Positions 7,912-14,798 of a stretch of DNA of 62,550 bases are shown here, piece after piece. Under the pieces are notes generated by a model. It was not told the origin of the DNA. It searched no databases and saw only the letters and a list, made by a program, of their open reading frames with translations. Origin of the DNA: an uncultured Oscillospiraceae bacterium (GTDB lineage Bacteria; Bacillota; Clostridia; Oscillospirales; Oscillospiraceae); NCBI GenBank assembly GCA_900757415.1, contig CAAENU010000172.1:1-62550 (forward strand), given 5' to 3'. The stretch's first letter is position 1. The number at the start of each line of letters is the position of its first letter. The translations under genes were made by a program, and so were the position numbers.

Positions 7912-9312
7912 ATGCCAAACGAAAACAAGCTGGGCACTATGCCCATTTCCAAGCTGATCTGGAACATGTCGCTGCCCATTATCGCCTCCATGCTGGTGCA
8001 GGCGCTGTATAACATTGTGGACAGCGTGTTCGTCAGCTGGGTCAGCGAAGCGTCGCTGACCGCCGTCTCACTGGCCTTTCCCGCCCAGAACCTGATGATC
8101 TCGCTGGCGGCGGGCACGGCGGTGGGCGTCAACGCCCTGCTGGGCCGTGCACTGGGCGCCGGCGAGCAGCAGCGGGTGGACCGGGTGGCCATGAACGGCA
8201 TGTTTCTGGCGCTGGTGGGCTTCGTCGTCAGCTGTGTGCTGGGCCTTACCTGCGCCGGGGCGTTTCTCCGCTCCCAGACCCAGGTGGAGGAGATCGTGGT
8301 CATGGGCGAGCAGTATCTGCACATCGTCATGGGCTGCTCCTTCGCCCTGTTCGGCCAGATCATGCTGGAGCGCCTGCTGCAGGGCACGGGCCGTTCCCTG
8401 CTGAGTATGTATACCCAGGGTCTGGGCGCCATCGTCAACATCATTCTCGACCCGGTGTTCATCTTCCTTTTCAAAATGGGCGTGGCCGGCGCCGCCGTCG
8501 CCACGGTCATCGGCCAGATCTGCGGCATGCTGCTGGCGGCCTATTTCAATGTGAAGAAGAATCAGGATATCCGCCTGCGAGTGCGGGGTTTCCGGCCGGA
8601 CTGGCGGCTCATCGGCAGCATCTACGCCATCGGCCTGCCCAGCGTGATCATGATGGCCATCGGCTCGGTGATGACCTTTTTGATGAACAAGATCCTCATC
8701 GTCTACCACGCCGCCCATGAAACGGCGGCCACCGCCTTCGGCATCTACTTCAAGCTGAATTCCTTCATCTTCATGCCGGTGTTCGGCATGAATAACGGCG
8801 TGGTGCCCATCATCGCCTATAACTACGGCGCCCAGAACCGGGCCCGCATGGTGGAGGCCATCAAGCGCAGCGCCGTTTACGCCTCGGCCATCATGGTGGT
8901 GGGCATGGCGCTGTTTCTGGCCATTCCCGGCACGCTGCTGAATATCTTCGACGCGTCGGAAACCATGCTGTCGGTGGGCATTCCCGCCCTGCGGACCATC
9001 TGCCTCAGCTTCTGGATCGCCGGAGCCTGCATCGCGCTGAGCGGCTCGTTTCAGGCGCTGGGAAAATCCCTGTACTCCATGGTCATCTCCATTGTGCGCC
9101 AGCTGGTATTTCTGGTGCCCATCGCCTATGTGCTGGCCCGGTACGGCGCAGCAAACGGCAACAGCAACCTTGTCTGGTGGTGCTTCCCCCTGGCGGAGCT
9201 AGCCTCGCTGGCGGTAACGCTGGCCTTCTTCCGGCGCCTGTACCGGACGCTGATCGCCAAGATCCCGGAGCACGGCGTCAACGACGACGGCGAAGAAAGC
9301 CTGCTGGGATAA
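7912..9312 (+). CDS. MATE family multidrug/sodium antiporter
   Basis: Inner-membrane exporter of about 12 helices, 466 residues, typical for the family. The N-terminal NKLGTMPISKLIWNMSLPII and the repeat-half start near FRPDWRLIGSIYAIGLPSVI are MATE-like. Substrate cannot be told; cationic drugs are usual, driven by Na+ or H+. The ATG at 7912 follows AAAGGA at good spacing and is preferred to an upstream TTG at 7885. It lies alone between rpmH and dnaA with its own promoter and a strong terminator, so it looks like an insertion into an otherwise conserved gene order. Confidence 0.9.
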   Translation: MPNENKLGTMPISKLIWNMSLPIIASMLVQALYNIVDSVFVSWVSEASLTAVSLAFPAQNLMISLAAGTAVGVNALLGRALGAGEQQRVDRVAMNGMFLALVGFVVSCVLGLTCAGAFLRSQTQVEEIVVMGEQYLHIVMGCSFALFGQIMLERLLQGTGRSLLSMYTQGLGAIVNIILDPVFIFLFKMGVAGAAVATVIGQICGMLLAAYFNVKKNQDIRLRVRGFRPDWRLIGSIYAIGLPSVIMMAIGSVMTFLMNKILIVYHAAHETAATAFGIYFKLNSFIFMPVFGMNNGVVPIIAYNYGAQNRARMVEAIKRSAVYASAIMVVGMALFLAIPGTLLNIFDASETMLSVGIPALRTICLSFWIAGACIALSGSFQALGKSLYSMVISIVRQLVFLVPIAYVLARYGAANGNSNLVWWCFPLAELASLAVTLAFFRRLYRTLIAKIPEHGVNDDGEESLLG

Positions 9313-9331
9313 AAAAATATGTATGGAGAAA

Positions 9332-9359
9332 AGAGCGGACTTTCGTCCGCTCTTTTTTT
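9332..9359 (+). terminator. Rho-independent terminator of the MATE gene
   Basis: GAGCGGAC and GTCCGCTC flank a TTTC loop and are followed by seven T residues. Confidence 0.95.
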
Positions 9360-9626
9360 GTAAAGCGCTTTCCCCGGGGTGATGGTATCATGGATTGAGA
9401 AACCGCCCCCCCTTCACCATATGGCGTCCCTGCCGCATCCGCCGGGCGGCGCCGCAAGGTCGCCCCTCCCCATGACCGGCTATCGATAGAATACTGTAGG
9501 GCGGGGTGACCACGCGGTGAAGCGAAGCGGAGCAAGTACCCCCGGCGTGTACGGCCCCGGGCGGCAGGCACAAAAACGCCTTCTGCGTACCGTTCAGCGG
9601 CTTCCCGCGGTTAATTAGAATAAGTG

Positions 9627-9655
9627 TTTACTTTTCTCCGGTTTTCTGCTATACT
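9627..9655 (+). promoter_or_regulatory. dnaA promoter
   Basis: TTTACT (9627-9632), 17 bp, TATACT (9650-9655), about 45 bp before the dnaA ATG, which has GGGAAGGGAG upstream. No autoregulatory DnaA box is evident near it. Confidence 0.75.
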
Positions 9656-9700
9656 CTAGTATGAGAGAAATATACGCAAAACGGGAAGGGAGTATACCCA

Positions 9701-11011
9701 ATGAATTCACTGTCCGACGTATGGAAAACAGTGCTTGACCGGCTGAGAAAACAGCTTTCCGACACCACCATCAACACATGGTTCGACGAGGTGACGGTGG
9801 TCACCATGGAGGATTCGGCGCTGGTGCTCCATTGCGGCAACACGTTTAAAAAAACCACCATCGAAAAGCGGTTCGTCCCCCAGATCAAAGAGGCGCTGCG
9901 GGACATTTTCTCCTCCGATCTGGAGGTAAAGCTGCTGGACGATGAGCAGCTGTCCGCCTATCACGGTGTACGGCCTGACCACCCCGACACGCTGGCCGAC
10001 AGTGAGGCTTTCACCTTTGAAACCTATGTGGTGGGGCCGCAGAACAAGATGGCCTATGCCGCCGCCCGCTCCGTGGCGGAAAAACCGGCAGGCTCGTTCA
10101 ACCCTCTTTTTATTTACGGCGACAGCGGCCTTGGCAAGACCCATCTTCTCCACGCCATCGCCCGCCAGACAAAGCGCCTGCGGCCCGAGAGCAGCATCGT
10201 GCTGGTCAAGGGCGTGGACTTTACCAACGAACTGATCGACGCCATCCGCGGCGGCACCACCTCCGACTTCCGCAACAAGTATCAAAAGGAATCCCTGCTG
10301 CTGGTGGACGATATCCAGTTCATCGCCGGCAAGCAGCAGACACAGGAGGAGTTCTTCCACACCTTCAACGCCCTGTATGAATCCGGCAAGCAGATCGTGC
10401 TGACCTCCGACCGGCCCCCAAAGGAGATGACCCAGCTGGAGGATCGGCTGCGCACCCGGTTCGAGTGGGGATTGATGGTAGACGTTGAGCCGCCCGACTA
10501 TGAGACCCGCCTTGCCATCATCCGCAACAAGGCGGCGCTGCTGGGCATCAACCTGCCCGAGCGCATCACCAACATGATCGCCGAAAACGTCACCGCCAAC
10601 GTCCGCCAGATCGAGGGCGTGCTGAATAAGATCCTGGCCTACAGCGACCTGATGGGCGTTATGGACGAAGAGGCCATCATGAAAGCGCTGGAGGACGTGG
10701 TCAAGAACAGCGGCGAATACGCCCCCACACCCGAGGCTATCATCGATTACATCGCCAAATATTTCGATCTGGATACCGACTCGCTTCAGGGTCAGAGCCG
10801 CGGCCGCGACGTGACCAACGCCCGCCAGATCGCCATGTATCTCATCCGCCGCATGAACAACATGTCCCTTAAGGATATCGGCAAGGCCTTTAACCGCGAC
10901 CACAGCACCGTGATGCACAGTCTGGAAAAGGTGGAGAACCAGATGCGCTCCGACCCCGCTTTTGCCGAGGTGGTCAAGGAGATCACCACCAACATCAACG
11001 CAAAGCAATAA
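9701..11011 (+). CDS. dnaA: Chromosomal replication initiator protein DnaA
   Basis: Binds DnaA boxes, oligomerises with ATP and opens the origin. Domain I (residues 1-~75, starting MNSLSDVWKTVLDRLRKQLS) is followed by a short linker of ~25 residues. The AAA+ domain has Walker A GDSGLGKTHLL (Lys146, Thr147) and Walker B LLLVDDIQF. Domain IV carries the DNA-recognition signature FNRDHSTVMHSLEKV. At 436 residues the linker is short but within the Clostridia range. Promoter hexamers and a good ribosome binding site precede the ATG; the candidate origin lies just downstream. Confidence 0.98.
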   Translation: MNSLSDVWKTVLDRLRKQLSDTTINTWFDEVTVVTMEDSALVLHCGNTFKKTTIEKRFVPQIKEALRDIFSSDLEVKLLDDEQLSAYHGVRPDHPDTLADSEAFTFETYVVGPQNKMAYAAARSVAEKPAGSFNPLFIYGDSGLGKTHLLHAIARQTKRLRPESSIVLVKGVDFTNELIDAIRGGTTSDFRNKYQKESLLLVDDIQFIAGKQQTQEEFFHTFNALYESGKQIVLTSDRPPKEMTQLEDRLRTRFEWGLMVDVEPPDYETRLAIIRNKAALLGINLPERITNMIAENVTANVRQIEGVLNKILAYSDLMGVMDEEAIMKALEDVVKNSGEYAPTPEAIIDYIAKYFDLDTDSLQGQSRGRDVTNARQIAMYLIRRMNNMSLKDIGKAFNRDHSTVMHSLEKVENQMRSDPAFAEVVKEITTNINAKQ

Positions 11012-11454
11012 AATTAGCTGGCGAAAAGCCGGCGAAAATCTGGCGAAAAGTCTGATGACTTTTCTGCCAAGGAGTTTGCGGCCGACTGCGCGCGCCCGTT
11101 GGGCACACTTGCTGGCCGAGAAGAATTTTTCTGACGCGCATGTCGTCAGAAAAATGATTTGATTTATTTGCGCCGTGCGCGGCGCAAACGCTGTAAGGAA
11201 TTTCCCACAAATTCCTGTGGATTCCACCTTGAAACCGTGTGGAAAAAATCCGTTTTCCCATCCGCTGTGGAAACCATTCGCCGTTTCCCACCATGTCCCG
11301 TGGATAAAAAAGCGCGGAAAATAAAGGGCCCATTTCCCTTTTCCACATTTTTTTCTACTACGGCTAATACTACGAATAAAGAGATTAGTTTATGTTGACC
11401 TTTCCAAAAACATTCCCTGTTTTTTTCGGAAAGATTCGACAGGAAAGGATCGTT
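11012..11454. other. Candidate replication origin (oriC) between dnaA and dnaN
   Basis: The 443-bp gap carries a cluster of DnaA-box-like 9-mers in both orientations. TTTTCCACA occurs at 11339-11347 and, as its complement, at 11238-11246. Weaker ones are TTATCCACG complement (11299-11307), TGTGGAAAC (11266-11274), TGTGGATTC (11216-11224) and TTTCCCACA (11201-11209). Eight bases after the last box begins CTACTACGGCTAATACTAC (11355-11373), like the DnaA-trio of the Bacillus unwinding element, then AT-rich DNA. The left part of the gap is occupied by an R1 repeat. Position, boxes and trio agree, but GC skew was not calculated. Confidence 0.75.
11041..11199 (+). repeat. R1 intergenic structured repeat, copy A
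   Basis: Copy A runs in the sense direction of dnaA-dnaN. It contains a 5' hairpin (AAAAGTC/GACTTTT, 11046-11052 with 11057-11063) and a core GTTTGCGGCCGACTGCGCG. A central 12-bp hairpin follows (ATTTTTCTGACG/CGTCAGAAAAAT, 11125-11136 with 11144-11155), then a GC hairpin ending near ACGCTGTAAGG. Copy C is clearly homologous over about 125 bp; B and D share modules. Confidence 0.85.
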
Positions 11455-12567
11455 ATGCTGAAATTCTCCTGTGAAAAAGCGCTGCTGCAAGCAGCGGCCT
11501 CCACCGCCAGCCGCGCCGTGGCCGCTAAAAGCTCCATTCCGGCGCTGGAGGGTCTGCTGCTGGAGGGCGGCCGGGAGCTGACGCTGTCCGGCTACAACAC
11601 GCAAACCGGCATCCGCACCTCTCTGGAAGCCCAGATCCGGGAAGAGGGCCGCATCGTGCTCAACGCCCGCCTGTTCGGCGACATCATCCGCAGAATGCCC
11701 GACGATGTGATCGTGTTCTCCGCTGACGAGAAGTATATGGTGCATCTCAGCTGCGGCGACGCCAGCTTTGATATTCTGGGCCTTTCCGCCGATGATTATC
11801 CTGAGCTGCCGGAGGTGGACGATCAGTACAGCGTCACCATGCAGCAACGGCTTCTCAAGGCCATGATCGGCCAGACCTCCTTTGCCGTCTCCACCAACGA
11901 GAGCCGCCCCGTCCATACCGGCTCCCTCTTTGAAATCGACGCTACGGGTCTTACCATGGTTTCGGTGGACGGTTTCCGTCTGGCGCTGCGTCACGAGCCG
12001 CTGGAAAAGCTGGATGGCGGCGCGTTCCGCTTTGTGGCCCCCGGCAGCGCCCTGAAGGAGGTAGAGAGCATCTGCGGCGACACGGAGGAGACCATCACCA
12101 TCACCCAGGGTAAGCGGCATCTGATGTTTGCCGCCGGCGCAACGGAGCTGATCTGCCGCCGGCTTGAGGGGGAATTTCTGGATTATAAAAACGCCATTCC
12201 CCGCAGCAATCCCATCTGTATTCAGGTGGACAACAGCGCCCTGCTGCGCAGCCTCGAGCGCGTGTCCGTGGTCATCAGCGAAAAGCTGAAAAGTCCGGTA
12301 CGCTGCGTGTTTGAAGAGGATCGGGTGCTGCTCAGCGCCCGCACCGGCAACGGCGAGGCCAAGGATATCTGCCCCACCAGCGGAGACGGCGCAGGGCTGG
12401 AGATCGGCTTTAATAACCGCTATCTGATGGAGGCGCTGCGCTATGCCCCGGCGGACAGCGTGTGCATGGCCCTGAACACCAGCATTTCCCCCTGCGTCAT
12501 CACCCCGGTAGACGGCTCAGACAGCTTCCTCTATATGGTGCTGCCGGTCAGATTGAAGGCCCAGTAA
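11455..12567 (+). CDS. dnaN: DNA polymerase III beta subunit (sliding clamp)
   Basis: Forms the ring that tethers DNA polymerase III to DNA. The protein begins MLKFSCEKALLQAAASTASR and ends with the family's YMVLPVRLK segment, a near-invariant C-terminus. The ATG at 11455 gives 370 residues, the standard length, and has AGGAAAGGA upstream; the open frame extends 63 bases further but that part is not clamp sequence. It is separated from the next gene by 507 bp filled by an R2 element. Confidence 0.97.
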   Translation: MLKFSCEKALLQAAASTASRAVAAKSSIPALEGLLLEGGRELTLSGYNTQTGIRTSLEAQIREEGRIVLNARLFGDIIRRMPDDVIVFSADEKYMVHLSCGDASFDILGLSADDYPELPEVDDQYSVTMQQRLLKAMIGQTSFAVSTNESRPVHTGSLFEIDATGLTMVSVDGFRLALRHEPLEKLDGGAFRFVAPGSALKEVESICGDTEETITITQGKRHLMFAAGATELICRRLEGEFLDYKNAIPRSNPICIQVDNSALLRSLERVSVVISEKLKSPVRCVFEEDRVLLSARTGNGEAKDICPTSGDGAGLEIGFNNRYLMEALRYAPADSVCMALNTSISPCVITPVDGSDSFLYMVLPVRLKAQ

Positions 12568-13035
12568 AAGGAAGGTTTCGTCCCTGCGGGGACGAGGGCG
12601 GCCTTCGGCAACCCACTTTTCCCAACAGCTGGAAAAGTGGGCAAAAGAGCCGGAAGAAACCATTGGTTTCTTCACTTCCTTGCGCGCTACGTCTTTACAC
12701 AGATTTGTAATTGCGTACCACACGTTCATCCAAAATTTTCTTTTTCGTTTTGTCATTGAATCGTCTCAGCACCAGCGCCGCTGCCGCTGATGCCAACGCC
12801 AAACAACGCTGTTGGTTCTGCCGTTGAGAATGTCAGCGGCAGCGGCGCTGGATGAAAGTCAATTCGTCACACGCTGCGATATCAGACGTTTTCTGTGAAC
12901 GCGCAGTAAAAGGTGTCAAAATTGCAAGAGATATAGCGTGCAAGAAGTTTTGAAACCTGCGGTTTCAAATGGCGTTTTTGGGTATTTTTGCCGATGTGGC
13001 AAAAGTACCTCGTCCCCGAGGGGGCGAAAAGCTCC
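12568..13035. repeat. R2 fold-back element, locus 1 (two inverted ~210-bp arms)
   Basis: The left arm (12571-12789) and the right arm (12834-13030, reversed) meet at GCGCCGCTGCCGCTG (12775-12789) and its exact complement (12834-12848). Each arm has the same layout: a GGGGACGAGG-type start, a first hairpin, a second hairpin, TTCCTTGCGCGCTA or a variant, then the GC-rich end. First hairpins are CCCACTTTTCC/GGAAAAGTGGG (12612-12641) and TATTTTTGCC/GGCAAAAGTA (12983-13007). Second hairpins are GAAGAAACC/GGTTTCTTC (12653-12673) and TTTGAAACC/GGTTTCAAA (12949-12969). It fills the whole dnaN-rlbA gap. Confidence 0.85.
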
Positions 13036-13074
13036 TGATATTCTAATAAAATCATCCCAAATAAGGAAAAAACT

Positions 13075-13293
13075 ATGGAAACGATTACCATTACCACAGA
13101 ATTTATCAAGCTGCAGGATCTTCTCAAGCTTTCCGGCCTTGTCTATACCGGCGGCGAGGCCAAGGTGCTGATTCAGGACGGCGCAGTGACCGTCAACGGC
13201 GAGATATGCACCCAGCGGGGCAAAAAGCTCCGCCCCGGAGACACCGTGTGCTTTGGTGGCAAGGAGCTGGCCGTAGCCTATGCGGATCAATGA
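13075..13293 (+). CDS. rlbA: S4-domain RNA-binding protein RlbA/YaaA
   Basis: A 72-residue S4-like protein found between dnaN and recF in Firmicutes; a role in ribosome assembly or RNA binding is assumed for the family. The S4 core is visible as IKLQDLLKLSGLVYTGGEAK and VTVNGEICTQRGKKLRPGD. It overlaps recF by 14 bases, so the two are translated together. AAGGAAAAA lies before the ATG. Because the R2 element separates it from dnaN, expression may depend on read-through of that structure. Confidence 0.9.
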   Translation: METITITTEFIKLQDLLKLSGLVYTGGEAKVLIQDGAVTVNGEICTQRGKKLRPGDTVCFGGKELAVAYADQ

Positions 13294-14383
13294 GCTGACA
13301 CTGTCCGGCTTTCGCAATTACCGCCGCCAGAGTCTGCGCTTCGATGCCAGCTGCAACGTGATCTACGGCGAGAACGCGCAGGGAAAGACCAATCTGCTGG
13401 AGGCAGTGGTCTATCTCTCCTGCGGAAAGTCCCCCCGCACCCATGCCGATAAAGAGCTGATCGGGTTCGATGCTGCCGGCGCGGTGCTGGAGGGCCGCAT
13501 CCTGTCCCGTGACCGGGAGTTTGTGACCCATATCGAGCTCAATCGGGGCAAAAAGCGGAAGATGACCGTCAACGGCGTGGCGGCGAAAAATGCTGCCGCA
13601 CTCAGCGACGTGCTGCATACCGTGTTCTTCGCGCCGGAGGATCTGTTTCTCATCCGTGATGGCGCATCGGCGCGGCGGAAGTTCATGGATCTGTCCCTGT
13701 GCCAGCTGCGGCCCCGGTATGCCGAGGCGCTGGCGGAGTATGGCCGCCTTTATGAGCACAAGACCCGCATCCTGCGGGACAGCGGGGATTTTCCCGGTCT
13801 GCTGGACACCTTGCCGGAGTTCAACCAGCGGCTGTGTCTGGTGGGGGCGGTGCTGATCCGGTATCGGGCCAGCTTCTGCCGAAAGCTGCAGCAGTATGCC
13901 GCCCAGGCCCACGCCGAGTGCAGCGGCGGCCGCGAGGAGCTGACCCTTGCCTACAAGACCGTCAAAACCGTTACCGATCCGTTGGCCGAGCAATCCCTGA
14001 TCGCCCGGCAGCTGATGGATCATCAGCAGAGCCACTACGCCGCTGAGATCGCCTCCCGGCTGTGTCTCAGCGGACCTCATAAGGACGATATCGAGGTGTC
14101 CGTCAACGGACACAGCGCCCGACAGTTCTGCTCGCAGGGACAGGTGCGCACCGCGGCGCTGGCCCTGAAGCTGGCCGAGCGTGAGATCCATAAGGACGCT
14201 TTCGGCGAATATCCGGTGATGCTGCTGGACGACGTGCTCTCGGAGCTGGATCCGCTGCGGCAGGAATATGTGCTCAACCGCATCGCCGGCGGACAAGTGT
14301 TCATCACCTGCTGCGAAAATGACCGGCTGGATACGCTTCTGAGCGGCAAGGTGTTTCACGTGAAAAACGGGGAGGTGCTGTGA
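13280..14383 (+). CDS. recF: DNA replication and repair protein RecF
   Basis: SMC-like ATPase that helps load RecA at gaps through RecFOR. The N-terminus MRINELTLSGFRNYRRQSLR leads to Walker A GENAQGKTN near residues 31-39. The signature LSGPHKDD and Walker B LLDDVLSELDPLRQ are at the C-terminal end. At 367 residues it is normal length. The stop overlaps the remB start (TGATG). Confidence 0.97.
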   Translation: MRINELTLSGFRNYRRQSLRFDASCNVIYGENAQGKTNLLEAVVYLSCGKSPRTHADKELIGFDAAGAVLEGRILSRDREFVTHIELNRGKKRKMTVNGVAAKNAAALSDVLHTVFFAPEDLFLIRDGASARRKFMDLSLCQLRPRYAEALAEYGRLYEHKTRILRDSGDFPGLLDTLPEFNQRLCLVGAVLIRYRASFCRKLQQYAAQAHAECSGGREELTLAYKTVKTVTDPLAEQSLIARQLMDHQQSHYAAEIASRLCLSGPHKDDIEVSVNGHSARQFCSQGQVRTAALALKLAEREIHKDAFGEYPVMLLDDVLSELDPLRQEYVLNRIAGGQVFITCCENDRLDTLLSGKVFHVKNGEVL

Positions 14384-14655
14384 TGCCCTATCTGCACATC
14401 GGCCAGAGCGTTACCGTGGAGGAAAAGCGCGTCATCGGCATTTTTGATCTGGATAACACCACATGGTCCAAAAAAAGCCGGGAATTTCTGGATGGCGCCG
14501 AGGCGGCGGGACAGGTCATCTCCGTGTGTGAGGATATCCCCCGCTCGTTCCTGCTGTGCGACCACCCCTATCATAAGCAGATCGTCTATCTCTCCCAGCT
14601 GAACACGGCCACGCTGCAGAAGCGGGCCGAGAGCTGGAGGGAGGAACTGGAATAA
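14383..14655 (+). CDS. remB: RemB/YaaB-type DUF370 regulator
   Basis: Small DNA-binding regulator, known in Bacillus as extracellular matrix regulator RemB and located between recF and gyrB as here. The 90-residue protein starts MPYLHIGQSVTVEEKRVIGI and keeps the DUF370 feature IFDLDNTTWSKKSREFL. The ATG at 14383 overlaps the recF stop by one base; an adjacent in-frame GTG at 14380 is equally close to GGAGG, so the start could be one codon earlier. Whether it controls matrix or sporulation genes in this organism is unknown. Confidence 0.85.
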   Translation: MPYLHIGQSVTVEEKRVIGIFDLDNTTWSKKSREFLDGAEAAGQVISVCEDIPRSFLLCDHPYHKQIVYLSQLNTATLQKRAESWREELE

Positions 14656-14674
14656 AAGAAAGCCTTTCTTAAAG

Positions 14675-14761
14675 AGTAGGGGGCGATGCCTGCATCGCCC
14701 CGCCGTATGGCGAAGCATTCCGTTGCTATTATACGGGGCAATATAGGCATTACCCCCTACT
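14675..14761. repeat. Fold-back element between remB and gyrB
   Basis: The arms AGTAGGGGGCGATGCCTGCA and onward (14675-14707) and their near-complement (14731-14761, ending ATTACCCCCTACT) fold back on each other. The left arm is itself a palindrome (GGGCGATGC/GCATCGCCC). It resembles a very small non-autonomous inverted-repeat element and shares its palindrome core with 7148-7169. Confidence 0.7.
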
Positions 14762-14798
14762 CCCCCTGCAAATCCCTTCTTACAGAGGAGAATACAAT

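Larger units (their letters stand above)
9313..9700. other. Intergenic region upstream of dnaA
   Basis: After the MATE terminator comes GC-rich sequence with small inverted repeats and a segment (about 9490-9560) sharing GAAGCGAAGCGGAGCAAGTACC with other gaps in the window (for example near 47490). It ends in the dnaA promoter. No DnaA-box cluster was found here. Confidence 0.55.

Noticed and set aside
7517..9700. A second origin half between rpmH and dnaA
   Set aside because: No DnaA-box cluster was seen on either side of the MATE gene; the boxes concentrate after dnaA.
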